Shown here: one piece after another, positions 43,184 to 50,413 of the stretch
How positions within the stretch are numbered: position 1 is the first letter of the stretch
Layout: every line of letters begins with the position of its first letter
From: Streptomyces typhae
GTDB lineage: Bacteria; Actinomycetota; Actinomycetes; Streptomycetales; Streptomycetaceae
Assembly: GCF_009755605.1 (NCBI RefSeq)
Contig: NZ_WPNZ01000007.1
Coordinates: 330,168-394,167 of the forward strand
Direction: 5' to 3'
DNA: 64,000 nt
Position numbers and translations under genes: made by a program
The notes under the pieces: generated by a model
Told to the model about the DNA's origin: nothing
Database searches by the model: none
The model's input: only the letters and a program-made list of their open reading frames with translations

Positions 43184-43966
43184 GTGAGTGCCATGGCGAC
43201 CACGGAGACCAGCGGCAGCGGCGATGTCACCCGCAGCCTGGAACTGTTGTGGGGCAGCGGCGAGCGCCCCACGCGCGGGCCCAAGCCCGCCCTGACACTG
43301 GAGCGGATCACCGAGGCCGCCGTGCGCCTCGCGGACGCGGAGGGCATCGCCGCGGTCTCCATGCGCCGCCTGTCGACGGAGCTGGGCGCGGGCACGATGT
43401 CGCTGTACCGCTACGTCCCCGGCAAGGCCGAGCTGCTCGACCTGATGCTCAATCACGTGCAGGCGCCCACCGACGACGAGGAGTCCTTCCGCGGCGGCTG
43501 GCGCGCGGCCGTGGAGGCGTACGGGCGCGAGACCCTCCAGCAGTACCGCGACCACCCCTGGCTGCTCCAGGTCAACCAGACGCGCCCGGTGCTCGGCCCG
43601 AGCGCGCTCGGCGGCCTGGAGAAGCTCCTGACGTACATCAAACCGATGGGTCTGCGCGACCCCGAGCTGATCTCGGTCCTCGTGATGGTCGAGGGGTATG
43701 TGTCCGGGGTCGCCCGCACCCAGGTGCAGGCGGCGCAGGCGGCCAAGGAGTCACAGCTGTCGGACGAGGCGTTCTGGAAGGCGCAGATCCCGGTCCTGGA
43801 GCGGGCCATGGAGAGCGGCCGCTATCCGCTGATAGCGGGGCTCTCCGACGACGCGTTCGGCATGGACTTCGATCACTTCGAGTTCGGGTTGCAGCGCATC
43901 CTGGACGGGCTCGACGTGCTGGTGGCGGAGCGCGGGCGGGACGCGGGGCCCGAGGTGACGCCGTAG
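43184..43966 (+). CDS. TetR-family repressor of the DrrAB-type exporter
   Basis: A 260-residue regulator. After a 35-residue tail the HTH covers LERITEAAVRLADAEGIAAV and MRRLSTELGAGTMSLYRYV. The C-terminal domain is of the TetR_C (tetracycline-repressor) type, with helices that include ALGGLEKLLTYIKPMGLRD and VMVEGYVSGVARTQVQ. GTG 43184 has AAGGGA six bases upstream; ATG 43193 is possible. Divergent orientation and the two palindromes between the genes argue that it represses the exporter and itself until a drug-like ligand binds. Confidence 0.9.
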   Translation: MSAMATTETSGSGDVTRSLELLWGSGERPTRGPKPALTLERITEAAVRLADAEGIAAVSMRRLSTELGAGTMSLYRYVPGKAELLDLMLNHVQAPTDDEESFRGGWRAAVEAYGRETLQQYRDHPWLLQVNQTRPVLGPSALGGLEKLLTYIKPMGLRDPELISVLVMVEGYVSGVARTQVQAAQAAKESQLSDEAFWKAQIPVLERAMESGRYPLIAGLSDDAFGMDFDHFEFGLQRILDGLDVLVAERGRDAGPEVTP

Positions 43967-43988
43967 CGCAGGAACGGCCGCACGGGCG

Positions 43989-44999
43989 CTATCCCCCCGA
44001 GCGCCGGAACACCCGCTTGAGGCCGATGACGGCCAGCAGCGCGACGCCCGCCACGAGGATGCCCTTCTTGTAGTTGCCGCTGATGCCGTCGTTCTCCCCG
44101 TCGCTGTCGCCGCCCCCGTCGTCCGAGGCGCCCGCCGGCCGCCCCGCGCCCTTGACCTCGACCGGCTCGACGTCGCTCGCCTCGCCCTCGGTGCCGTACA
44201 TCAGGCGGGTGCCGTCCGGGCTGTAGGCGACGGACTCGCCCTGACGCTGGAGGGGCACGCTCAGCCGGCCCTCGCGCTCGATCTTCCCGCCGCCCTGCCA
44301 CAGGTAGGAGACGCCGCCGAAGTAGCCGCGCAGGGCGAGCTGTTTGCCGTTGGGCGAGAAGGCGCCGTCGGTGACCCACAGGTCGGTGGCGGCGCCGCGC
44401 TTGAAGATGTTGGGCTTGGAGGTCGACATCTGGGCGATCGGCGGCCCTTCGTAGAGATGGCCGCCGTCCTCCTGCTTGTCGGCGATGTAGATGCGCCCGG
44501 TCTTCGGGTGGACCATCAGGGCCTCGGCGTCGCGCGGCCCGTCGGAGTACTTCACGACGTACTGCGTGGCGCGGATCCTCTGGTCCTTCAACTCCTTCGG
44601 CTCGGGCAGCTTGTAGACCCACACGAAGGACCACTTGCCGTGGAAGTTGTCGCCGATGTCGCCGACGTACAGGTTGCCGTCGGGGCCCATGGAGATCGCC
44701 TCGACGTCGCGCGGGGTGCCGACGCCGGTCATGGTGATCGTGGCGACGGTCTTGCCGGTCCTGCTGTCGACCGCGTACAGGAAGGCGCCCTTGTCCTGGT
44801 CGTTGTGGGTCCAGTAGACGCCGGGGTGGGCACGGGAGGCGACGAGCCCGCTGGACTCCGTGATGCGGGGGTCCTCGATGGTGAACCCGTCGTTGCCGGG
44901 CTTGCCGTCGGCGTGGGCCGCGGGGGCGGACAGGGCGAGCACCGTGCACAGGGCGACGGCGGTGGCGGCACCGGGGACGACCGGCGGAAGCGAGCGCAT
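43989..44999 (-). CDS. Secreted, C-terminally anchored beta-propeller-like protein
   Basis: 336 residues. The N-terminal signal peptide is AATAVALCTVLALSAPAAHA (cleavage after AHA, about residue 30). The body has repeated blades of WD40/lactonase appearance: GVYWTHNDQDKGAFLYAVDS, GPDGNLYVGDIGDNF, HPKTGRIYIADKQ, SPNGKQLALRGYF and SPDGTRLMYGTEG. A Ser/Asp/Gly spacer leads to a terminal helix GILVAGVALLAVIGLKRVF and RR, so it stays in the membrane with the propeller outside. No sortase motif is present. ATG 44999 is the start; earlier codons are in the divergent promoter. Confidence 0.8.
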   Translation of the reverse strand: MRSLPPVVPGAATAVALCTVLALSAPAAHADGKPGNDGFTIEDPRITESSGLVASRAHPGVYWTHNDQDKGAFLYAVDSRTGKTVATITMTGVGTPRDVEAISMGPDGNLYVGDIGDNFHGKWSFVWVYKLPEPKELKDQRIRATQYVVKYSDGPRDAEALMVHPKTGRIYIADKQEDGGHLYEGPPIAQMSTSKPNIFKRGAATDLWVTDGAFSPNGKQLALRGYFGGVSYLWQGGGKIEREGRLSVPLQRQGESVAYSPDGTRLMYGTEGEASDVEPVEVKGAGRPAGASDDGGGDSDGENDGISGNYKKGILVAGVALLAVIGLKRVFRRSGG

Positions 45000-45111
45000 G
45001 GCGTCAAGCGTGCCATCCGCGGGGCGGTACCGGCCGGGCGGCCGCGGGGCGTGCTCATCCTCACACCCTGCGGGGCGTCCCGCGCCCGGCCACGCACGCG
45101 ATGATGAGCGG

Positions 45112-45786
45112 ATGCTCAGGTTCATGTTCGTCGGCGACTCGATGACCATCGGAAGCGCCGGTGAGCACACCTGGCGCTACTGGATGTGGCGGCATCTGTG
45201 TGCCGCGCACGGCGCCCCCTTCAAGATCGTCGGCCCGCGGGAGGCCCTGCACGACAAGGCCACGGACGACGCGACGTCGTACGAGTACGCCCAACCGGAC
45301 TTCCCGCGGCGGCACTTGGCGGGCTGGGGCGAGGGCTGGTCGCACATGACCCCGCTGATCGCCGACGCGGTCACCGCGCACCGCGCGGACGTCCTGATGG
45401 TCTCCCTCGGCCTGATCGACCTCGGCTTCTACACGAACGCCGAGCAGACGGCGGAGAACGTGCGCCGCTTCGTCGCCGAGGCCCGCTCGGCCAACCCGCG
45501 GATCGCCGTCGCCGTCCTGCCGGTGATACCGAACGCGCGCGCCGAGACGGAGCCCGCTTTCGCCGCCGAAGTCACCCGCTTCAACGAACTCCTGGCCAAG
45601 ACGGTCGCCGACCTGGACACGGCGTCCTCCGCCCTCCTCCTGGCCTCGCCGCCGCCCGAGTACGACATCCATCTGGACACGTACGACGGAACCCACCCCA
45701 ACGAACAGGGCGAACGGAAGCTGGCGGCGGCGTTCGCGGGGGCGATGTGGGAGGCGTGGGGCGTGGGGGGACCGCTGGAGCTCTAG
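45112..45786 (+). CDS. SGNH/GDSL-type hydrolase
   Basis: A 224-residue esterase-fold protein. Block I is FMFVGDSMTIGSAGE with the nucleophile Ser (about residue 10). The block III region is VLMVSLGLIDLGFYTNAEQT (Gly/Leu-Asp in place of the usual GxND). Block V is DGTHPNEQGERKLA with the catalytic Asp/His pair. No signal peptide, so it is cytoplasmic; the substrate is unknown. The altered block III means activity should not be assumed. ATG 45112 is the first start with the GDS motif intact. It is divergent from the propeller gene. Confidence 0.82.
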   Translation: MLRFMFVGDSMTIGSAGEHTWRYWMWRHLCAAHGAPFKIVGPREALHDKATDDATSYEYAQPDFPRRHLAGWGEGWSHMTPLIADAVTAHRADVLMVSLGLIDLGFYTNAEQTAENVRRFVAEARSANPRIAVAVLPVIPNARAETEPAFAAEVTRFNELLAKTVADLDTASSALLLASPPPEYDIHLDTYDGTHPNEQGERKLAAAFAGAMWEAWGVGGPLEL

Positions 45787-45833
45787 GGTCTGCCTGTCTG
45801 CTGCCCAGGCCGGCCAAGGCCCGCGCCCCGCGA

Positions 45834-45965
45834 AATTGCGTTGCCCCGGACGTCGTGACCCCGGAGCAGGAGGCCCGCCTCACGGCAGCGAGCGAGCGTC
45901 CGCTGCCGCACCCGTACGACGTCCTGGCCCGCCCCAGGGAGCGCTCGCGCCCCGACGGGCGGTGA
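45834..45965 (+). pseudogene. Possible 3' remnant of an aldo/keto reductase gene
   Basis: A 43-codon open stretch ending at TGA 45965 with almost only G/C third positions and a sequence (VTPEQEARLTAASERPLPHP) like the C-termini of aldo/keto reductases, where such a segment follows the barrel. No start codon or upstream barrel is present: just before it lies the end of the SGNH hydrolase. A deleted gene is the simplest reading, but the match is short. Confidence 0.35.
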
Positions 45966-45999
45966 CGCCAAGAGCGCGCGGCAACCCGGCCACGGCCTG

Positions 46000-46833
46000 T
46001 CAGCCGCCGATGCCCTGACCGAACCCTCCGTCCACGGGCAGTTCCACACCGGTGGTGAAGGTGGCGTCGACGGCCAGATACAGCGCGGCGGCAGCGATCT
46101 CCGCCACCGTTCCCCCTCGCCCCATCGGCGTGGAGGCGTTGCCCTGCTCGATGAACTCGGCGCGCTGCTTGTCGGTCAGCTCCGCGACGCCCATGGTGGG
46201 GGTGAGGATGAACCCGGGAGCGATCGCGTTCACACGGATCTTCCGGGGAAGCAACTCGGCGGCGAGCACCTTGGTGAAGGCGGCGACGGCCTCTTTCGCT
46301 CCGGAGTAGGCGCTGAGACCGGGGAAGATCTGGTCGTTGGATACGGTCGTGAACACGATCGAACCGCCCTCGGACACCAGCGGCGCCAGCCGCTGCACGG
46401 TGAAGAAGGCGCCCTTGGCGTTGACGTCGAAGACGCGGTCCCACGCTTCCTCGGTGACCTCTTCGAGCGTCTGGAACTCGGCTGTGCCCTGATTCACGAA
46501 CAGGTAGTCGATCGTGCCGAGACGGTCGGCGACCTGGTCGCGCAGGGCGGCCAGGGCGGCGACGTCGGTGGCGTCGGAGTGCACCGCGTGGGCCAGCGGC
46601 GTGCCGAGCGCCGCCTGGGCCTCTGCGAGCCGCCGCTCGTTGCGGCCGGTGTAGATCACTTCGGCGCCGCGGTCGGTCAGGGCCTGGACGATGGCCAGCC
46701 CCATGCCGATGGTGCCGCCGGTGACGACGGCCTTCCTGCCCGCCAGGGCCTTGGACTCGACGGTGGACGATTGCCTGGCACTGGCACTGGCACTGGTACT
46801 GGTGCTGGTACTGATGCTGTGGCTCGTTGTCAT
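46000..46833 (-). CDS. SDR-family NAD(P)-dependent oxidoreductase
   Basis: A 277-residue short-chain dehydrogenase. It has the cofactor loop VVTGGTIGMGLAI (about residue 38), YTGRNERRLAE (basic residues favour NADPH), FVNQGTAEFQ (NNAG variant), the catalytic Ser in FTTVSND and YSGAKEAVAAF (YxxxK). It ends in the classical GVELPVDGGFGQG. The first 25 residues are a Ser/Thr/Ala tail coded by hexanucleotide repeats and unrelated to the fold. ATG 46833 is chosen. It is divergent from a MerR gene and is probably its target. Confidence 0.9.
   Translation of the reverse strand: MTTSHSISTSTSTSASASARQSSTVESKALAGRKAVVTGGTIGMGLAIVQALTDRGAEVIYTGRNERRLAEAQAALGTPLAHAVHSDATDVAALAALRDQVADRLGTIDYLFVNQGTAEFQTLEEVTEEAWDRVFDVNAKGAFFTVQRLAPLVSEGGSIVFTTVSNDQIFPGLSAYSGAKEAVAAFTKVLAAELLPRKIRVNAIAPGFILTPTMGVAELTDKQRAEFIEQGNASTPMGRGGTVAEIAAAALYLAVDATFTTGVELPVDGGFGQGIGG
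46775..46816. repeat. Hexanucleotide tandem repeat (7 units) in the SDR N-terminus
   Basis: CTGGCA occurs three times, followed by CTGGTA, CTGGTG, CTGGTA and CTGATG. In the SDR gene this reads as alternating Ser-Ala and Ser-Thr. Copy-number changes would stay in frame. Confidence 0.85.
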
Positions 46834-46850
46834 GCCGCGTACGCTAAAGC

Positions 46851-46880
46851 TTGACATTGACGTCAGAGTCAACCTTGCAT
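46851..46880. promoter_or_regulatory. MerR-type promoter/operator between SDR and MerR genes
   Basis: TTGAC-GTCAGA-GTCAA (46857-46872) is a dyad of MerR-operator size lying over a TTGACA -35 box (46851-46856) for the MerR gene, with TTGCAT as a possible -10 18 bp later. On the other strand TTGACT and TTTAGC give a similarly long spacer for the SDR gene. Long spacers under a dyad are typical of MerR-activated promoters. Confidence 0.65.
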
Positions 46881-46892
46881 GGCGGGGGTCAC

Positions 46893-47276
46893 ATGTTCAT
46901 CGGCGAACTGTCGAGGCGTACCGGCGTCAGCGCCCGGGGCCTGCGGTACTACGAGCAGCAAGGGCTGCTGCGACCGCAGCGACGACCCAGCGGCTACCGC
47001 GAGTTCGACGAGTCCGAGGTGGCCACCGTGCGCCGCATCCGGGTCCTGCTGGCGGCCGGGCTGAACACCGATCTGATCCGTGAGGTGCTGCCCTGCATGG
47101 CCGACGAGGGGGCCATCCTGGCGCCGACCTGCGAGGAGATGGCCCAGGAGCTGGAGCGCGAACGTGAGCGCCTGAGCAGCTCCATCGAACAGCTCAGGGC
47201 AGCCCACGCCATGCTCGACGCGATCATCCACGCGGGCGCACCCCTCACCGCGGGGCCGCGGGCCGCAGTACCGTAA
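46893..47276 (+). CDS. MerR-family transcriptional regulator
   Basis: A 127-residue regulator. The winged HTH at the N-terminus has FIGELSRRTGVSARGLRYYEQQGLLRP-like sequence (the YYE and GYR motifs are intact, SGYREFDESEV). A coiled-coil dimerisation helix follows (LERERERLSSSIEQLRAAH). The C-terminus lacks metal-binding cysteines of MerR/ZntR type apart from single Cys at PCMADE and PTCEEM, so an organic effector is likely. GGGGG precedes ATG 46893. It is divergent from the SDR gene and ends only 6 bp before the STAND-like gene. Confidence 0.88.
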   Translation: MFIGELSRRTGVSARGLRYYEQQGLLRPQRRPSGYREFDESEVATVRRIRVLLAAGLNTDLIREVLPCMADEGAILAPTCEEMAQELERERERLSSSIEQLRAAHAMLDAIIHAGAPLTAGPRAAVP

Positions 47277-47282
47277 GGGCCC

Positions 47283-48842
47283 ATGGGGGAGAACCACGTC
47301 TCCGGGGGACGTCAGGGAAATCTCGTACAGGCCGACTCCATCGGGCAGTTGACGATCACGACGGCGAACGCCGGCGGGGCGGACGACGGAGCGCGCGGAC
47401 CGCTGCCGCGCCCGCGTCCCTTCTCCGACCCCGAGCGCTGGCACCGCATGTCCGACTGGGACGCCCTCGCCGCCGGAGCGCACCGTGCCCGGCCCGGCGA
47501 GGGCGGCACCAAGCTGCCGCCGTACGTCTCCCGGGACGTCGACGCCGAGCTGCGGGACCGCGTGCGGGAGGCCGCCGACCTCGGCGGGTTCGTGCTGGTC
47601 GTGGGCGATTCCACGGCCGGGAAGACACGCGCCGCGTACGAGGCCGTACGGGATGTCCTGCCGGAGTACCGGGTACTCGCCCCGCCCGCGGGCGCGCGGC
47701 TCCGGTGCGCCCCTGAAGCAGTCGAGGCCTGCGGGTACGGGCCGTGCGTGGTGGTGTGGCTCGACGACCTGGAACGGCACCTCGGGCCCGACGGCCTGAC
47801 CCCCGACGTGCTCGACGACTTCGCGCGGCTGCGCGTCCCTGTCGTCGCCACGATGCGGCTGAAGCCGTACGAGGCCTTCGGCTCGGGGGACGACGCGGGC
47901 ACCGGCGGCGACAGCGGCGAGCAGCGGTGGGCGGGGGTCGGTTCGCGGGTGCTCAGGGCCGCCGACGTGGTGGACCTCGACCGGCTCTGGAGCGCCGGTG
48001 AGCTGTCCCGCGCCGGTGACTGCGACGACTCCCGGATCACGGAGGCGCTGACCCATCACGGAACGTACGGAATCGCCGAGTACATGGCCGCGGGCCCCGT
48101 CCTGCTGCGCACCTGGCGGCACGCCTGGCGCGCGGGCGGCCACCCCCGCGGGGCGGCCCTCGTCGCGGCGGCCGTCGACCTGACGCGGGCGGGCCTGCGC
48201 GGGCCGTACTCCCGGGAGCTGCTGGTCGAGGTGCACCAGCGGCGGCTCGCGGACGCGGGCGGTCCGGTCCTGCGCCCGGAAGGCGTCGACGAGGCCTTCG
48301 CGTGGGCCTCCCGGGTACGGCACGGGGTGACGAGCCTCCTCGTTCCCGTGGCCGGGGAGCTGTGGGCCCCCTTCGACTACCTCGTGGACGCGGAGGACTC
48401 GCCGGTGCCGGAGTGGGTGCGGGAGGCCGCGCTGGCGCACGCGGGCGACGACGACGTCCGCTTCGCCGTCGCGACGAGCGCGTACGAGGCCGGGGCCTTC
48501 GGCGTCGCCGAGAAAGCCATGCGGCCACTCGCCGACGCGGGCAACCGCAACGCCCTCTTCAACCTCGCCGTCGTCATGGGCAGGACCGGCCGCACCGGCG
48601 AAGCCGAAGCGCTCTACGGGCAGGCCCACAGCCGCGGCAGCCTCAACGCCACCGTCAACCTCGGCATCCTCCTCGCCGAGGCCGGGCGGACCGAGGAGGC
48701 GGAGGCCCTGCTGCGGTCCGCCCACGCCCAGGGCGTCGGCCACGCCGCCGACAACCTCGCCGTCCTGCTGCGCCGCACCGGCCGCGCGGAGGAGGCCGCG
48801 ACGCTCCAGGCACAGCCCCCGGCCGGCACTCCGCCGGGCTGA
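47283..48842 (+). CDS. STAND-like P-loop NTPase with C-terminal TPR/SEL1 repeats
   Basis: 519 residues, no signal or membrane segment. The first 30 residues (VSGGRQGNLVQADSIGQLTI) look like the short N-terminal GxVxQAxxI element found before many actinobacterial STAND ATPases. The P-loop is VVGDSTAGKTRAAYEAV (about residue 108), Walker B VVVWLDDLERHLG (about 156), and a sensor-like strand RVPVVATMR follows (about 180). From about 390 there are three TPR/SEL1-type helices (AGNRNALFNLAVVMGRTG, GSLNATVNLGILLAEAG, GVGHAADNLAVLLRRTG). STAND proteins act as ligand-triggered switches, some in immunity or cell death; no effector domain is recognised here. It follows the MerR gene by 6 bp and may be co-transcribed. 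Confidence 0.75.
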   Translation: MGENHVSGGRQGNLVQADSIGQLTITTANAGGADDGARGPLPRPRPFSDPERWHRMSDWDALAAGAHRARPGEGGTKLPPYVSRDVDAELRDRVREAADLGGFVLVVGDSTAGKTRAAYEAVRDVLPEYRVLAPPAGARLRCAPEAVEACGYGPCVVVWLDDLERHLGPDGLTPDVLDDFARLRVPVVATMRLKPYEAFGSGDDAGTGGDSGEQRWAGVGSRVLRAADVVDLDRLWSAGELSRAGDCDDSRITEALTHHGTYGIAEYMAAGPVLLRTWRHAWRAGGHPRGAALVAAAVDLTRAGLRGPYSRELLVEVHQRRLADAGGPVLRPEGVDEAFAWASRVRHGVTSLLVPVAGELWAPFDYLVDAEDSPVPEWVREAALAHAGDDDVRFAVATSAYEAGAFGVAEKAMRPLADAGNRNALFNLAVVMGRTGRTGEAEALYGQAHSRGSLNATVNLGILLAEAGRTEEAEALLRSAHAQGVGHAADNLAVLLRRTGRAEEAATLQAQPPAGTPPG

Positions 48843-48858
48843 CCGTCCGCGCCCCCGT

Positions 48859-49269
48859 TCACCCGGCCACCCGATCCACCACCTGCCGCAGCAACTCCCC
48901 CTCCACGAAGGGAACCTCCCCCGTGGGCCGTGACTGCCAGCTCAGGGGCCAGGTGTTGCCGTCGAGCGCCGGTACGCCCACGAACGCCACGCCCCGGCCG
49001 TCGCGGCCCAGCGCCCGCGCGCCGCCCCGCCACACGTGCAGCGCGGCGGTGCCTGCCCTGAGCAGGAAGTACATGTTCCGGCCGCCGACGGCCTCGCGGA
49101 CGATGGGCCCCGCACGGAAGTCCGTGAACTGAAGGATCTCGTACGCGACTTGGTCACCGAGGGTGCCCGGGACGCGGATGGCGTCGAAGTGGACACCCGT
49201 GTGCCGCAGGGCGTGCCCGTAGGTGGGGATCCAGGGGTGGACCAGGGTGGGGGGAGTTTCCAGGTTCAT
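48859..49269 (-). CDS. Conserved streptomycete hypothetical protein (prim-pol-like small family)
   Basis: 136 residues from ATG 49269 (GTG 49290 is possible). Conserved-looking parts are GVHFDAIRVPGTLGDQVAYE, RNMYFLLRAGTAALHVW and GVAFVGVPALDGNTWPLSW. Proteins of this form occur in many streptomycetes beside Xre/DUF397 genes and share the VHFDAxRV motif with small prim-pol-like proteins; the function is unknown. It is convergent to the STAND-like gene and divergent from the Xre gene. Its start codon lies inside a perfect 12-bp palindrome. Confidence 0.65.
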   Translation of the reverse strand: MNLETPPTLVHPWIPTYGHALRHTGVHFDAIRVPGTLGDQVAYEILQFTDFRAGPIVREAVGGRNMYFLLRAGTAALHVWRGGARALGRDGRGVAFVGVPALDGNTWPLSWQSRPTGEVPFVEGELLRQVVDRVAG

Positions 49270-49315
49270 GAACCGTATGTTGGCGATCACTTACATACTG
49301 TGACCAGGTCCTGGT
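49263..49315. promoter_or_regulatory. Two palindromes in the Xre divergent promoter
   Basis: GGTTCATGAACC (49263-49274) covers the start codon of the small conserved gene, and ACCAGGTCCTGGT (49303-49315) lies 38 bp before the Xre start. Between them TACATACT may be a -10 region. Either dyad could be the Xre operator. Confidence 0.5.
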
Positions 49316-49352
49316 GCCAGGGGTGCGAAGTTGTGCACCCGAGGAGGTCGCT

Positions 49353-50162
49353 GTGCAATCCGGTGAGCGAGGCTCGGAGTCCTTCGGCGCGATGTTGCGG
49401 TTCTTCCGCGAGCGGGCCGGGCTGACGCAGGAAGGGCTCGGCAATCACGTCAAGTACTCGAAGTCACAGGTGGCGATGGTCGAGCGTGGGGAGCGTGCGC
49501 CCAAGGGGTGCCTGGTCGGCATCGCGGACGACGTCCTGGGTGCACAGGGTGCACTGTCGCTGCTGGCCAAGAAGGAGTTCAAGGACAACGGCCTGCGGCC
49601 GTGGACCGAGGACTACCTCGCCGAGGAACGCAAGGCCGCCTCGATCCTCTCGTACCAGAACCACGTGATCCCCGGGCTGCTGCAAACCGAGGCGTACGCG
49701 CGGGCGGTCTACAGCTGCAACTTCTGCCCCGCGATCGACGACGAGGAGTTGGAGACACGAGTGGCCGACCGCCTTGCGCGTCAGCAGATCTTCGAGCGCA
49801 AGCCCTTGCCCACCCTGGGGTTCATCGTGGAGCAGAGCGTCCTGACCAGGCCACTCGGTGGCAGGAAGGTACTGAAGGAGCAACTGCTCCACATGCTCGA
49901 TGTCGGAAGGCGCCGCCACGTTCACCTGCAAGTCATGCCTCACGACCGGGAATCCCACGCCTCGCTCATGGGGCCGTTGATCCTGCTGGAGACCGCGGAG
50001 CGCACTCAGCTCGCCTACATCGAAGGCCACAAGGGCGGCTACTTCGTAAGTGAGCAACCTGACTTGGGAAACCTGATCGGCAAGTATGGAATTCTGCGGG
50101 CACACGCCTTGTCGCCCGAGAAGTCCGCGACGCTGATCGAGAAGGTGGCACACGAACTATGA
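49353..50162 (+). CDS. Xre-family regulator with DUF5753-type C-terminus
   Basis: A 269-residue protein of the abundant Streptomyces BldB-partner/Xre class. The HTH at the N-terminus has SFGAMLRFFRERAGLTQEGL and VKYSKSQVAMVERGERAP. The large C-terminal domain (YQNHVIPGLLQTEAYARAV, RLARQQIFERKPLPTLGFIV, HVHLQVMPHD) is the part that interacts with DUF397-type partners. GTG 49353 has GAGGAGG six bases upstream. The stop overlaps the DUF397 gene by 4 bp. Such pairs behave as regulator and small inhibitory partner in development or antibiotic control. Confidence 0.92.
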   Translation: MQSGERGSESFGAMLRFFRERAGLTQEGLGNHVKYSKSQVAMVERGERAPKGCLVGIADDVLGAQGALSLLAKKEFKDNGLRPWTEDYLAEERKAASILSYQNHVIPGLLQTEAYARAVYSCNFCPAIDDEELETRVADRLARQQIFERKPLPTLGFIVEQSVLTRPLGGRKVLKEQLLHMLDVGRRRHVHLQVMPHDRESHASLMGPLILLETAERTQLAYIEGHKGGYFVSEQPDLGNLIGKYGILRAHALSPEKSATLIEKVAHEL

Positions 50163-50365
50163 GCGAGCGCCTCACCTGGTTCAAGAGCAGCTACAGCGGC
50201 GAGGAGGGCGAATGCCTGGAGGTAGCCCCCAGTTCCAGCCCCGCAGGGAATCCCACCATCCACATACGCGACTCCAAGTCCCCCCACGGTCCAACCCTCC
50301 ACATAGCCCAGGCCACCTGGACCACCTTCCTCACCGCACTCTCTCCTTTGGGTAGCGATACATAG
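50159..50365 (+). CDS. DUF397 protein
   Basis: A 68-residue protein coupled to the Xre gene by ATGA. The family signature is complete: LTWFKSSYSGEEGECLEVA, then IHIRDSKSPHGPTL and the C-terminal ATWTTFLTAL. DUF397 proteins bind their Xre partner; BldB is a relative. Loss of either partner often changes sporulation or secondary metabolism, by family knowledge. Confidence 0.95.
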   Translation: MSERLTWFKSSYSGEEGECLEVAPSSSPAGNPTIHIRDSKSPHGPTLHIAQATWTTFLTALSPLGSDT

Positions 50366-50379
50366 CCGATCGGATGACG

Positions 50380-50395
50380 CCCACCCCCGGGTGGG
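50380..50395 (+). terminator. Short perfect inverted repeat after DUF397
   Basis: CCCACCC, CC, GGGTGGG in the 48-bp gap before the DUF418 gene. It may end the Xre-DUF397 transcript or act as an operator for the next gene. Confidence 0.45.
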
Positions 50396-50413
50396 ATTCC
50401 TAGCGTTGATGGC

